Of a DNA stretch of 64,000 nucleotides, positions 10,888 to 18,901 are shown piece after piece (position 1 is the first letter of the stretch; each line of letters opens with the position of its first letter). The translations under genes were made by a program, and so were the position numbers. Origin of the DNA: Parazoarcus communis (GTDB lineage Bacteria > Pseudomonadota > Gammaproteobacteria > Burkholderiales > Rhodocyclaceae); NCBI RefSeq assembly GCF_003111665.1, contig NZ_CP022188.1, positions 2,232,001 through 2,296,000 of the forward strand, read 5' to 3'. The notes under the pieces were generated by a model that did no database searches, was not told the origin of the DNA, and saw only the letters and a list, made by a program, of their open reading frames with translations.

Positions 10888-11892
10888 ATGAAAATTCGTG
10901 CGCTTCTACTGGGTCTTATTGCTGCCGGCATCACCGCAACTGCTGTTGCTGCCGATCCTATCGTAATCAAGTTCAGCCACGTCGTGGCAACGGATACCCC
11001 CAAGGGCAAGGCCGCCGAGAAATTCAAGGAACTGGCCGAAAAATACACCAGCGGTGCAGTGAAGGTCGAAGTTTACGCGAACAGCACCCTGTACAAGGAC
11101 AAGGAAGAGATGGAAGCGCTGCAGCTTGGCGCCGTCCAGCTGCTTGCCCCGTCGCTGGCCAAATTCGGTCCGCTCGGCGTGCGTGAATTCGAAGCCTTCG
11201 ATCTGCCCTACATCTTCGACGGCTACGCCGACCTGCACAAGGTGACGACGGGCCCGGTCGGTCAGATGATGCTGTCCAAGCTTGAGGCCAAGGGCATCAA
11301 GGGCCTGGCATTCTGGGACAACGGCTTCAAGTCGTTCTCGGCCAACACCCCGATCAAGACGCCCGATGACCTGAAGGGCAAGAAGATGCGCATTCAGTCG
11401 TCCAAGGTGCTCGAAGAGCAGATGCGCGAACTGAAGTCGCTGCCGCAGGTGATGGCATTCTCCGAGGTCTATCAGGCGCTGCAGACCGGCGTGGTTGATG
11501 GCACCGAGAACCCGCACTCCAACCTGTACACGCAGAAGATGCACGAAGTGCAGAAGAACGTGACCCTGACCGAGCACGGTTACCTAGGTTACGCCGTGAT
11601 CACCAACAAGAAGTTCTGGGATGGGCTGCCGTCTGCTGTTCGCACCGAACTCGAGAAGGCCATGGTCGAGTCGACCGAATACGCCAACACGATTGCCAAG
11701 GAAGAGAACGACAAGGCTCTGGCTGCCGTCCGTGCTTCGGGCAAGACCGAGGTGTATCAGCTGACCCCGGCTGAAAAGCTGGCTTTCAAGAAGGCGCTGG
11801 CGCCGGTACACAAGAAGATGGAGTCGCGTATCGGGGCTGACCTGATCCAGTCCATCTACAAGGAAACGGGATTCGATCCGTCCAAGCTGTAA
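10888..11892 (+). CDS. dctP: TRAP transporter substrate-binding protein DctP
   Basis: Periplasmic receptor for a TRAP transporter, probably for C4-dicarboxylates (succinate, fumarate, malate). The 334-residue product has a Sec signal peptide (MKIRALLLGLIAAGITATAV, cleaved after AVAA), then IKFSHVVATDTPKGKAAEKF, typical of DctP, and the substrate-contact region GLAFWDNGFKSFSA with FSEVYQALQTGVVDGTENP. The ATG at 10888 is chosen for the GGAGGAG at 10874-10880. It heads dctP-dctQ-dctM but a strong terminator hairpin lies right after its stop, which should give much more DctP than membrane subunits, as suits a binding protein needed in excess. Confidence 0.93.
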   Translation: MKIRALLLGLIAAGITATAVAADPIVIKFSHVVATDTPKGKAAEKFKELAEKYTSGAVKVEVYANSTLYKDKEEMEALQLGAVQLLAPSLAKFGPLGVREFEAFDLPYIFDGYADLHKVTTGPVGQMMLSKLEAKGIKGLAFWDNGFKSFSANTPIKTPDDLKGKKMRIQSSKVLEEQMRELKSLPQVMAFSEVYQALQTGVVDGTENPHSNLYTQKMHEVQKNVTLTEHGYLGYAVITNKKFWDGLPSAVRTELEKAMVESTEYANTIAKEENDKALAAVRASGKTEVYQLTPAEKLAFKKALAPVHKKMESRIGADLIQSIYKETGFDPSKL

Positions 11893-11912
11893 TTCGTTTC
11901 TGTACCCGGAAG

Positions 11913-11946
11913 CGCCCGTCAGGCCGTCACCTGACGGGCGTTTTTT
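11913..11946 (+). terminator. Strong intrinsic terminator between dctP and dctQ
   Basis: A perfect 11-bp GC-rich stem (11913-11923 with 11930-11940, six-base loop) is followed directly by six T (11941-11946). It lies 20 bp after the dctP stop and 16 bp before the dctQ ATG. No promoter is obvious between it and dctQ, so it should act as a partial terminator inside the operon. Confidence 0.9.
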
Positions 11947-11961
11947 GCAGGGAGACCCCCC

Positions 11962-12666
11962 ATGAATAAAATTCTCGATCGTCTCGAAGAGATCATCATT
12001 GCGTCGCTGATGGCGGTGGCAACGGTGGTGATCTTCATTTCGGTTGTTCATCGCTACATGTCCGGCTACGAGATTCCGTATCTGCAGGACTGGTTGCTGT
12101 CGATGAACTTTGGCTGGGCGCAGGAGTTCTGCATCATCCTTTTCGTGTGGATGGCCAAGTTCGGTGCGGCCTATGGCGTACGCACCGGCATCCACGTGGG
12201 TGTCGATATCCTCGTCAACAAGCTGTCGGACAAGCCCCGTGCGGCCATGATCCAGCTCGGCCTCGTGTGCGGCGTCATCTTTACCGGACTGATCGGCGTG
12301 TTTGGCGCGCTGTTCATCTGGGAGAACGGCATGGCCTACGAGACCCTCTCCCTGTTCGGCAGCGATGTTGGCAATTTCTACGAAGGCCCGACTACCCCGG
12401 ACCTTGAATGGCCGACCTGGATCGTGTACGCCGCGGTTCCGCTGGGTTCCTTCCTGATGTGCTTCCGTTTCCTGCAGGTGATGGTCAGCTTTGCCCAGAC
12501 CGGCGAACTGCCCCGTCACGACCACGGCCATGTCGAAGGACTGGACGAAGAACAGGATGAGAGCGTGCTGCTCGAGGGTGAAGCAATCTCGATGTATGAG
12601 GATATCGAGCACGGGCAGGCTGGCAAGCCCCGTTCAGATCGTCCCGACACCGACGACAAGCGCTAA
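11962..12666 (+). CDS. dctQ: TRAP transporter small permease DctQ
   Basis: Small membrane subunit of the TRAP transporter, 234 residues. Four hydrophobic helices are visible: about 12-32 (IIASLMAVATVVIFISVVH), 52-72 (AQEFCIILFVWMAKFGAAYG), 93-115 (GLVCGVIFTGLIGVFGALF) and 150-170. The motif RTGIHVGVDIL is typical. It differs from many homologues by a highly charged C-terminal tail of some 50 residues (from GELPRHDHGH, then EGLDEEQDES). The ATG at 11962 follows GGGAG. It lies 69 bp after dctP across a terminator and 15 bp before dctM. Confidence 0.92.
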   Translation: MNKILDRLEEIIIASLMAVATVVIFISVVHRYMSGYEIPYLQDWLLSMNFGWAQEFCIILFVWMAKFGAAYGVRTGIHVGVDILVNKLSDKPRAAMIQLGLVCGVIFTGLIGVFGALFIWENGMAYETLSLFGSDVGNFYEGPTTPDLEWPTWIVYAAVPLGSFLMCFRFLQVMVSFAQTGELPRHDHGHVEGLDEEQDESVLLEGEAISMYEDIEHGQAGKPRSDRPDTDDKR

Positions 12667-12681
12667 CAGGAGCATGCAGGA

Positions 12682-13968
12682 ATGACTAATACACTTGCGA
12701 TTTTCGGCCTGCTCGTCGTACTGATGGCGATCGGCATGCCTGTAGGCGTGGCGCTTGGCCTCACCGTGCTGAGCTTCATGTTCATCTTTACCGATGTACC
12801 GCTCGAAGCGGTGGCGTTGAAAATGTTCACCGGTATCGAGAAGTTCGAGATCATGGCGATCCCGTTCTTCATCCTCGCTGGCAACTTCCTGACCCACGGC
12901 GGCGTGGCACGACGCATGATCAACTTTGCCACGGCAATGGTCGGTCACCTGCGCGGCGGTCTGGGCATGTCGGCGGTATTGGCATGCGCGCTGTTCGCGG
13001 CGGTGTCGGGCTCCAGTCCGGCAACCGTGGTGGCAATCGGCTCAATCCTGATTCCGGCAATGGTCAAGCAGGGCTATCCGATTCGCTTCGGCGCGGGCGT
13101 GGTGGCTTCGGCGGGCGGTCTGGGTATCCTGATTCCGCCATCCATCGTCATGGTGATGTACGCGGTGACGACCAACTCGTCGGTCGGCGCGCTGTTCATG
13201 GCGGGGGTGATCCCAGGTCTGTTGCTGGCATTCATGCTTGGTCTATGCACCTGGTATGTGGCCAAGAAGAACAACTACCCGACGCTGCCCCGCGCACCGT
13301 GGAAGTTGAAGTTGCGCTACTTCAAGGATGCCTTCTGGGGCCTGATGCTGATCGTCGTGGTGATGGGGGGGATCTATTCCGGCATGTTTACTCCGACCGA
13401 AGCGGCAGCGATGAGCGCGGTGTACGCCTTCTTCATTGCGGTGTTCGTGTACAAGGATCTGACCTTCAAGCAGATTCCCCGGGTGCTGCTCGACTCGGCA
13501 AACATGAGCGCGATGCTGCTGTTCATCATTGCCAGTGCGATCCTGTTCTCTTTCATTCTCACCTCCGAGCAGATTCCGCAGCGTATGGCGGATGCGATCG
13601 TTGCCAGTGGCATGGGGCAGATCGGCTTCCTGATCGTGGTGAACATTCTGCTGATCGTAGCCGGCGCGCTGATGGAGCCGTCCTCGATCATCCTGATCCT
13701 GGCGCCGATCCTGTTCCCGGTGGCCGTGGCGCTTGGCATCGACCCGATCCACTTTGGCGTGATGATCACGGTGAACATGGAAATCGGCATGATTACGCCA
13801 CCGGTCGGACTCAACCTGTTCGTGGCCAGCGGCATTACCAATGCTGGCCTGACCGAGATGAGCAAGGCCGTAATGCCGTGGTTGTACACCATGCTGGTGT
13901 TCCTGATGATGATCACCTACATACCGAGCATCTCGACCTTCCTGCCCAAGGCACTGGGCATGATGTAA
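12682..13968 (+). CDS. dctM: TRAP transporter large permease DctM
   Basis: The large TRAP membrane subunit (428 residues, about 12 membrane helices) carrying sodium-coupled substrate transport. The product starts [20 protein letters not shown] and has the family motifs [14 protein letters not shown] (about residues 109-122), [18 protein letters not shown] (about 144-161), the middle-region [17 protein letters not shown] and, near the end, [19 protein letters not shown] lies just upstream of the ATG. It is followed by an intrinsic terminator at 13995-14026, marking the end of dctPQM. Confidence 0.96.
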   Translation: MTNTLAIFGLLVVLMAIGMPVGVALGLTVLSFMFIFTDVPLEAVALKMFTGIEKFEIMAIPFFILAGNFLTHGGVARRMINFATAMVGHLRGGLGMSAVLACALFAAVSGSSPATVVAIGSILIPAMVKQGYPIRFGAGVVASAGGLGILIPPSIVMVMYAVTTNSSVGALFMAGVIPGLLLAFMLGLCTWYVAKKNNYPTLPRAPWKLKLRYFKDAFWGLMLIVVVMGGIYSGMFTPTEAAAMSAVYAFFIAVFVYKDLTFKQIPRVLLDSANMSAMLLFIIASAILFSFILTSEQIPQRMADAIVASGMGQIGFLIVVNILLIVAGALMEPSSIILILAPILFPVAVALGIDPIHFGVMITVNMEIGMITPPVGLNLFVASGITNAGLTEMSKAVMPWLYTMLVFLMMITYIPSISTFLPKALGMM

Positions 13969-13994
13969 CCGGTGCTGTTCGAAGCAAACTGCAG

Positions 13995-14026
13995 AACCCG
14001 GCCTCGTGCCGGGTTTTGTTTTTTGT
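13995..14026 (+). terminator. Intrinsic terminator after dctM
   Basis: AACCCGGC (13995-14002) pairs with GCCGGGTT (14008-14015) around a five-base loop, followed by a T-rich tract (TTGTTTTTTG). It is 26 bp after the dctM stop. Confidence 0.88.
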
Positions 14027-14176
14027 TCGGCTGTCGTGCTGAATGCAGCAGTGCGAACTCGCCGACGCAACGGCCGCATCGCAGCGCGCAGAAGCGTTTC
14101 GTGCGCCTTGCGTCCCACTTCGGCGCATAATTGCGCCTGTTTCTCTGAAAACGTCGTCCGACGCCCGAGGTCTGTT

Positions 14177-15286
14177 TTGAATACTGTCCGCAAGAATCCG
14201 CCGCAGCCGGCCCCGTCCCGCATTGCAGGTACGCTCAAGGTCAATCGTCCCGCACCCGAGGCGCCACCCGCCGACGCCGCAGATGTGCGGCGCAAGCCGA
14301 AGAAGGAAGGCGAGCAGGGTGGGCGTGGCGGTCGCGATTCGCGCCCGGATGACAGACGCGCAAAGGACGCGAATCCGCCCCGACGTGCGGGCAAGCCCGA
14401 AGCGCGTGATGCAGGGCGCAGCGGTGGGCGCACCGATGCGCGAAGTGATGGCCGCAATGATGGTCGCAGCGGTGCCCGTTCCGATAATCGCACCCCGTCC
14501 CGTGAGCACCGTGCCATCCCGCCCGGCCCGCCGCTGACGCCGCGCACGTCCACCGCAGAAGGACTGCGCCTGTCGAAGGTCATGGCGGATCGTGGTATCT
14601 GTTCGCGTCGTGAAGCTGACGAGCTGATCGAGCGCGGCTGGGTGTTCGTCGATGGCAAGCGGGTGTCCGAACTCGGGACCCGGATCGATCCTGATGCACG
14701 CATTGCGCTGGCCCCGGAGGCCAAGCAGGAACAAGCGCAACGCGTGACCATTCTGCTGCACAAGCCCGTTGGCTACGTGTCCGGCCAGCCCGAGCCGGGG
14801 TATCAGCCGGCAATGGCACTGATTGGCAGTGACACCCAGTATGACCACGAAACTTCGCAACGCTTTCACCCCTCGCAGTTCAAGGGGCTGGCGCCGGCCG
14901 GCCGGCTCGATATCGACTCGACCGGCTTGCTGGTGTTTACTCAGGATGGCCGCATCGCCCGTCAGCTGATCGGCGACAACTCTTCGGTGGAAAAAGAGTA
15001 CATCGTGCGGGTTGAGGGACAGCTGGCCGAAAATGGTCTGGCACTGCTCAACCATGGTTTGTGGCTGGACGATCGTCCGCTGCGCGAGGCGAAGGTCGAG
15101 TGGATCAACGATGACCAGTTGCGATTCGTGCTGCGCGAGGGGCGCAAGCGCCAGATCCGCCGCATGTGCGAACTGGTGGGACTGAATGTGGTGGGCCTCA
15201 AGCGGGTGCGGATCGGCAAGGTCGCCCTGCGCGACCTGCCCCTCGGGCAGTGGCGTTACCTGTCCGACGACGAATCATTCGCCTGA
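14177..15286 (+). CDS. rluB: 23S rRNA pseudouridine synthase, RluB type, with basic N-terminal extension
   Basis: Forms a pseudouridine in helix 80 of 23S rRNA (position 2605 in E. coli). The catalytic part has an S4 RNA-binding domain ([20 protein letters not shown]) followed by the RsuA/RluB core with the catalytic Asp in [17 protein letters not shown] and [16 protein letters not shown] near the end. Before it lies an unusual region of about 130 residues rich in Arg, Asp, Gly and Pro (for example [20 protein letters not shown]), predicted disordered and nucleic-acid binding. I chose the TTG at 14177 (369 residues), since no better start lies near; the frame is open further upstream but that sequence looks non-coding. 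RluB versus RluF/RluE subtype is by overall match. Confidence 0.87.
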   Translation: MNTVRKNPPQPAPSRIAGTLKVNRPAPEAPPADAADVRRKPKKEGEQGGRGGRDSRPDDRRAKDANPPRRAGKPEARDAGRSGGRTDARSDGRNDGRSGARSDNRTPSREHRAIPPGPPLTPRTSTAEGLRLSKVMADRGICSRREADELIERGWVFVDGKRVSELGTRIDPDARIALAPEAKQEQAQRVTILLHKPVGYVSGQPEPGYQPAMALIGSDTQYDHETSQRFHPSQFKGLAPAGRLDIDSTGLLVFTQDGRIARQLIGDNSSVEKEYIVRVEGQLAENGLALLNHGLWLDDRPLREAKVEWINDDQLRFVLREGRKRQIRRMCELVGLNVVGLKRVRIGKVALRDLPLGQWRYLSDDESFA

Positions 15287-15382
15287 GTCGCAATCACGGA
15301 TTGGAGGGGCTGCTGGCATTGGCGGCCTCGCCCGGGCTTGTGGCGCCGCTGCCGTCCCTGACTGTTTGAACGAGCAGCGTGC

Positions 15383-16699
15383 TCAGCCGCCCTCGTTCGA
15401 GTTCGGGTCGGGCGAGGTCATTGGCAGGGCGGTGGCAAGTACCTTGTCGATCCGCTTGCCGTCGAGGTCGATCACTTCCAGGCGCCAGCCTTCCCAGGTG
15501 GCGATATCCCCTGTGTTGGGCAGGCGTCCGAGCAGCCACATGACCATGCCGGACAGGGTGTGATAACGCCCCTTTTCTTCCTCTGGCACGGTCTTGAAGC
15601 CGAGTCGATCCTTCAGCTCCACAATCGGAATCAGGCCGTCGAGCAGCCAGGAACCGTCCTCGCGTTGCATGGCCCAGGCTTCTTCCTTGTTTTGAGGCGT
15701 GAACTCTCCGGTTACCGATTCAATTACGTCATGCAGGGTGACCATGCCCTGAACTTCGCCGTATTCGTCGATCACGAACACCGTATGCGCGCCGGAGGCG
15801 CGGAGCTGATCAAGCAGTTCCATGCCGGTGAGCGACTCAGGCACATACACCGGGGGCTGCAAGTCATGGGTGAGGTCGACCCGGGCGCCACGCAGCATCT
15901 GGTTGAAGAGCTGCTTCGAGCTGACGATGCCGAGGATGTCATCGAGGCCCCCGCGGCACACCGGGAAGCGTGAGTAGCAGGACTCTGCCATCAGGGTCAT
16001 GTTCTCCTCGGGCGGGCGGTTAACGTCGAGCCAGACCATGTCCGAGCGCGGCACCATCAACGAAGCGATCTGGCGATCATCCAGTCGAAAGACGTTGCGC
16101 ACCATCTCGTGTTCGCTTTTCTCGATCACGCCTGCTTCCGACCCTTCGTCGAGCATTGCGTGGATCTCCTCCTCCGTGACACTGGGGCCGCCGGACTCGC
16201 GCTGTCCCATCAGTCTCAGCAGCAGCGCGGTGGAGCCGGCCAGCAGGTGGACGAAAGGGCGGGAGGCGATCGACAACAGGTACATCGGACGCGCCACGAG
16301 ACGGGCAATACCCTCCGGATTGATCTGACCGATGCGTTTCGGCACCAGCTCGCCGACCACGATCGAGACATAGGTAATGACCACCACGACCAGCACGGTA
16401 GAGCCGATTTCGCTCATGCGCTGCTCCATCCCGAGCGTTTGCAGCCAGATTGCCAGCGGGCCCGCGAGCGCTGCTTCGCCGACGATGCCATTGAGGATGC
16501 CGATGGAGGTGATGCCGATCTGGATGGTCGACAGAAAGCGCGTCGGCTCTTCGCCGAGTTTCATTGCGACGGCAGCGGAACCGTCACCGTCTTCGGCCAG
16601 ACGCGCGAGGCGCGCCCGGCGTGCAGTCACCAGGGCAATTTCGGACATTGCGAAAAGGCCGTTCACGACGATGAGGGCGGTAAGCAGGAGTATTTCCAT
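15383..16699 (-). CDS. CNNM/CorC-family membrane protein with CBS pair
   Basis: 438-residue protein of the CNNM/CBS/CorC_HlyC type, often called hemolysin-like, now linked to magnesium or divalent-metal efflux. The N-terminal CNNM membrane domain (about residues 1-190) starts MEILLLTALIVVNGLFAMSE and includes GEEPTRFLSTIQIGITSIGI and SIVVGELVPKRIG. Two CBS domains follow (VPRSDMVWLDVNRPPEENM, and VFVIDEYGEVQGMVTLHDVI), then the CorC_HlyC domain (YHTLSGMVMWLLGRLP). It converges with rluB. Metal transport is from family knowledge only. The ATG at 16699 is the only sensible start. Confidence 0.9.
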   Translation of the reverse strand: MEILLLTALIVVNGLFAMSEIALVTARRARLARLAEDGDGSAAVAMKLGEEPTRFLSTIQIGITSIGILNGIVGEAALAGPLAIWLQTLGMEQRMSEIGSTVLVVVVITYVSIVVGELVPKRIGQINPEGIARLVARPMYLLSIASRPFVHLLAGSTALLLRLMGQRESGGPSVTEEEIHAMLDEGSEAGVIEKSEHEMVRNVFRLDDRQIASLMVPRSDMVWLDVNRPPEENMTLMAESCYSRFPVCRGGLDDILGIVSSKQLFNQMLRGARVDLTHDLQPPVYVPESLTGMELLDQLRASGAHTVFVIDEYGEVQGMVTLHDVIESVTGEFTPQNKEEAWAMQREDGSWLLDGLIPIVELKDRLGFKTVPEEEKGRYHTLSGMVMWLLGRLPNTGDIATWEGWRLEVIDLDGKRIDKVLATALPMTSPDPNSNEGG

Positions 16700-17083
16700 G
16701 GAAGGTTTTCAGTTTCCTGAGTCGTGACGTGTGCAGCCCTGCCCGCAGGCATGCTGAAAGATTCGTGATGGGGTGGAGCGAAGGGCAGGGCCGGTCGCCA
16801 TCAAGCGCTGCGTCGGTGCCTGCGCCGCAGGGGCGCGGAAGGACGCATCAGGGCGGACAGGATCCCCGCGCGGGTGGGCTGACGTGGACCACTGGCCGGA
16901 TGCGTCGGGTGCGCCATTATTTGACGACTGGGGGACGAGGCCACGGGAAGGGCAGAAGCAACTCATAGTGCGGAGTTGTCAAACCCCGCGCAAGCCCTGA
17001 TCTGTTGAGAAGCGGCGATCATGCCGCAAGTCTGCATCCTTGTCACGGCCCTGAAGAATGTGGTTGCCCCATCCTTCGGCACC
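16700..17083. other. 384-bp gap without recognised features
   Basis: Between the CNNM gene start and the alx promoter. Short open frames exist (for example 85 codons on the minus strand at 16709-16966) but none has a ribosome-binding site, recognisable motifs or a sensible composition. I see no repeats or RNA motif here. Confidence 0.6.
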
Positions 17084-17111
17084 TTGACTTCGGCGTAACG
17101 CGATATAGACT
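17084..17111 (+). promoter_or_regulatory. Candidate sigma-70 promoter for the alx riboswitch
   Basis: TTGACT (17084-17089) is separated by 16 bp from TAGACT (17106-17111), placing a start site near 17118, just at the 5' end of the riboswitch aptamer. Confidence 0.55.
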
Positions 17112-17117
17112 GCGTGG

Positions 17118-17262
17118 AATCAAGGGGAGTAGCTTTTCAACGCCGCAGCATCGTCATCACGGCTGGTTCGTCTCGCGACGGCCTCCCGGTGCTTCGGGCG
17201 ACGGAATACCGTCGCAGGCGAGACCTTGCCCGAGGGCAAGGTCCGTGCATGGATAGCGTGCA
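17118..17262 (+). promoter_or_regulatory. yybP-ykoY manganese riboswitch (aptamer) upstream of alx
   Basis: The leader holds the hallmark sequence AAGGGGAGTAGC (17122-17133) and, further on, GAGACCTTGCC (17220-17230) paired with GGCAAGGTC (17235-17243), both diagnostic of the yybP-ykoY class. This class binds Mn2+ between two conserved loops and controls manganese exporters. A terminator follows at 17267 before the coding region of an Alx/TerC protein, a standard target gene. The likely logic is Mn2+ binding prevents termination and turns the exporter on. The 3' limit is approximate. Confidence 0.9.
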
Positions 17263-17266
17263 TCCA

Positions 17267-17303
17267 GGGTCTGTGTCCTTCGGGAACAGGCCCTTTTTGT
17301 TTT
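17267..17303 (+). terminator. Riboswitch expression-platform terminator ahead of alx
   Basis: GGGTCTGTGTCC (17267-17278), a TTCG tetraloop, and GGAACAGGCCC (17283-17293) form a stem with one G-U pair and a small bulge, followed by TTTTTGTTTT. It lies between the riboswitch and the GTG start at 17320, so control is probably by transcription termination. Confidence 0.8.
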
Positions 17304-17319
17304 CTGTGCGGAGTCAGCG

Positions 17320-18282
17320 GTGGAATCGATCGGTACGTGGTGGATGTGGGTGGCGTTTGCAGTCATCGTGCTGGCGATGCTGGCGGCAGACCTCTTTCTG
17401 TTCAAGGGCGGACAACAGCACCGTGTGTCACTCAGGGAGGCTGCCGCGTGGTCGGTCGCCTGGGTGTCGGCGGCAATGCTGTTCGCGGCGGGGCTGTGGT
17501 GGTACCTCGATGTCAGCCTCGGTCGGCTTGTTGCCAACGAGAAGGCGGTGGCATTTCTGACCGGCTACCTGGTCGAGAAGTCGCTGGCGGTCGACAACGT
17601 CTTCGTCTGGATGATGATCTTCAGCTATTTCGCCGTGCCGCTCGAATTGCAGCGCAGGGTGTTGTTGTATGGCATCGTGGGGGCAATCGCGTTGCGTACG
17701 ATCCTGATTTTTGCCGGTAGTTGGCTCGTGACCGAGTTTCACTGGCTGCTCTACGTGTTCGGCGCCTTCCTGGTCATCACCGGGATCAAAATGGTGTGGT
17801 TCGCCGAGCACGATCCGAACCTGGAGAAAAACCCCTTCATCCGCTGGATTCGCAATCACTACCCGATCACCGAGCGGCTTGAGGGCGAGCGCTTCTTCGT
17901 GATGCGCGATGGGGTTCGCATGGCGACCCCGTTACTGCTTGCGCTGGTGCTGGTGGAAATCTCCGACGTGATCTTTGCGGTCGACAGCATCCCCGCGATC
18001 TTTGCGATCACCACCGATCCCTTCATCGTGCTGACCTCAAACCTGTTCGCGATCCTCGGTTTGCGGGCGATGTACTTCCTGCTGGCCGATCTGGGCGATC
18101 GCTTCTCGCTGCTCAAATACGGTCTGGCAGCAATCCTGATATTTATCGGCACCAAGATGCTGATTGTCGAGTGGGTGAAGATTCCGGTAATGGTGTCGCT
18201 TGGGGTCGTCGCCGTGCTGCTTGCGTTGGCGGTGGGTGCCAGCCTGTGGCACTCGGCGCGCGAACGAGCGCATGCCCATTGA
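17320..18282 (+). CDS. alx: Alx/TerC-family membrane protein, manganese exporter
   Basis: A 320-residue, roughly nine-helix membrane protein closely matching E. coli Alx, which exports Mn2+. Signature acidic motifs for metal are present: YLVEKSLAVDNVFVW (about residues 85-99) and VEISDVIFAVDSIPAIFAIT (about 215-234), followed by TSNLFAILGLRAMYFLLADL. Several helices span the rest. The start is GTG at 17320 with CGGAG about six bases upstream; the in-frame alternative starts are poorer. Its long leader carries a yybP-ykoY manganese riboswitch with a terminator, which supports the manganese role independently of homology. It is transcribed alone and converges with the small Cys-rich gene. Confidence 0.93.
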   Translation: MESIGTWWMWVAFAVIVLAMLAADLFLFKGGQQHRVSLREAAAWSVAWVSAAMLFAAGLWWYLDVSLGRLVANEKAVAFLTGYLVEKSLAVDNVFVWMMIFSYFAVPLELQRRVLLYGIVGAIALRTILIFAGSWLVTEFHWLLYVFGAFLVITGIKMVWFAEHDPNLEKNPFIRWIRNHYPITERLEGERFFVMRDGVRMATPLLLALVLVEISDVIFAVDSIPAIFAITTDPFIVLTSNLFAILGLRAMYFLLADLGDRFSLLKYGLAAILIFIGTKMLIVEWVKIPVMVSLGVVAVLLALAVGASLWHSARERAHAH

Positions 18283-18338
18283 ACGGTCTGCGGGCTATTC
18301 GCTCATTCGCATGCGCCGGCGCGATGCTCCATCGTGAT

Positions 18339-18554
18339 TCAGTTTGTCCGGGCTTTCCGGCTTGCCGGTTTCTGCGCGAGAAGCACAGCGTCTTCTTCGG
18401 ATAGTCCGCTTACGGGTGTGAAGTGACCGTCGAGCGGGCATTCCCTGCCCGGCGGGCACTCATGTTCGCATGCACACTCGGCTTGGGTTTCATCCAGCAA
18501 GACCATTTCCTTCACCGCGTCACAGCGGCCGATGGGGGAGTCGAATATGCTCAT
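18339..18554 (-). CDS. Small Cys-rich protein of unknown function
   Basis: A 71-residue soluble protein I do not recognise. It has a good Shine-Dalgarno (AGGAG seven bases before the ATG at 18554), which argues it is real. Cysteines are at 11, 27, 29, 33 and 39, the last four as C-x-C-x3-C-x5-C beside His31, so a small metal or Fe-S site is possible. No signal peptide or membrane helix is seen. It lies downstream of the exporter operon on the same strand (about 50 bp from the small exported gene) and converges with alx. Co-regulation with either neighbour is not shown by sequence. Confidence 0.6.
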   Translation of the reverse strand: MSIFDSPIGRCDAVKEMVLLDETQAECACEHECPPGRECPLDGHFTPVSGLSEEDAVLLAQKPASRKARTN

Positions 18555-18607
18555 GATTGTCTCCTGCGCTAGATTCTATGGATCAGTTGCTACCTGCTTT
18601 GTCAATG

Positions 18608-18898
18608 TCATTCTAGGCGTTGGGTGTGAACTCTGTGCGGCGAATCCGCCTCGGGTTGACCTGGCTCAAACCGGGGGCGCGATGTGCCCGGGGGCTGCGG
18701 GGCAGGCTTCTTGCAGTTCACGTCCAGATAGGGGCGCGAGAGTTTGTTCCAGCCCGGGCCGGGCGAGGCCTGGGCACAAAACAGGCGTCCGTCCAGCTTG
18801 CTTTGCCACCAATGCCAGGCAGCGGGCGCGGCAATCGACGAGGTGCCTGGCAGAAGGCAGAGCAGAACGGTCAGGGTGCGGAGGCGGCGTGAGGGCAT
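18608..18898 (-). CDS. Small exported protein in the MacAB-like operon
   Basis: A 96-residue protein with an N-terminal signal peptide (MPSRRLRTLTVLLCLLPGTS, cleavage after SIAA likely). The mature part begins PAAWHWWQSKLDGRLFCAQA and has two cysteines (about 41 and 62) that could form a disulfide in the periplasm, then a Pro/Arg-rich tail. I do not recognise a family. Its ATG lies three bases after the stop of the upstream permease gene, so it is very probably translated with the exporter and may be an accessory factor or substrate. Confidence 0.6.
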   Translation of the reverse strand: MPSRRLRTLTVLLCLLPGTSSIAAPAAWHWWQSKLDGRLFCAQASPGPGWNKLSRPYLDVNCKKPAPQPPGTSRPRFEPGQPEADSPHRVHTQRLE

Positions 18899-18901
18899 GG
18901 C

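Noticed and set aside
16709..16966. 85-codon minus-strand frame upstream of the CNNM gene
   Set aside because: No ribosome-binding site and no recognisable sequence.
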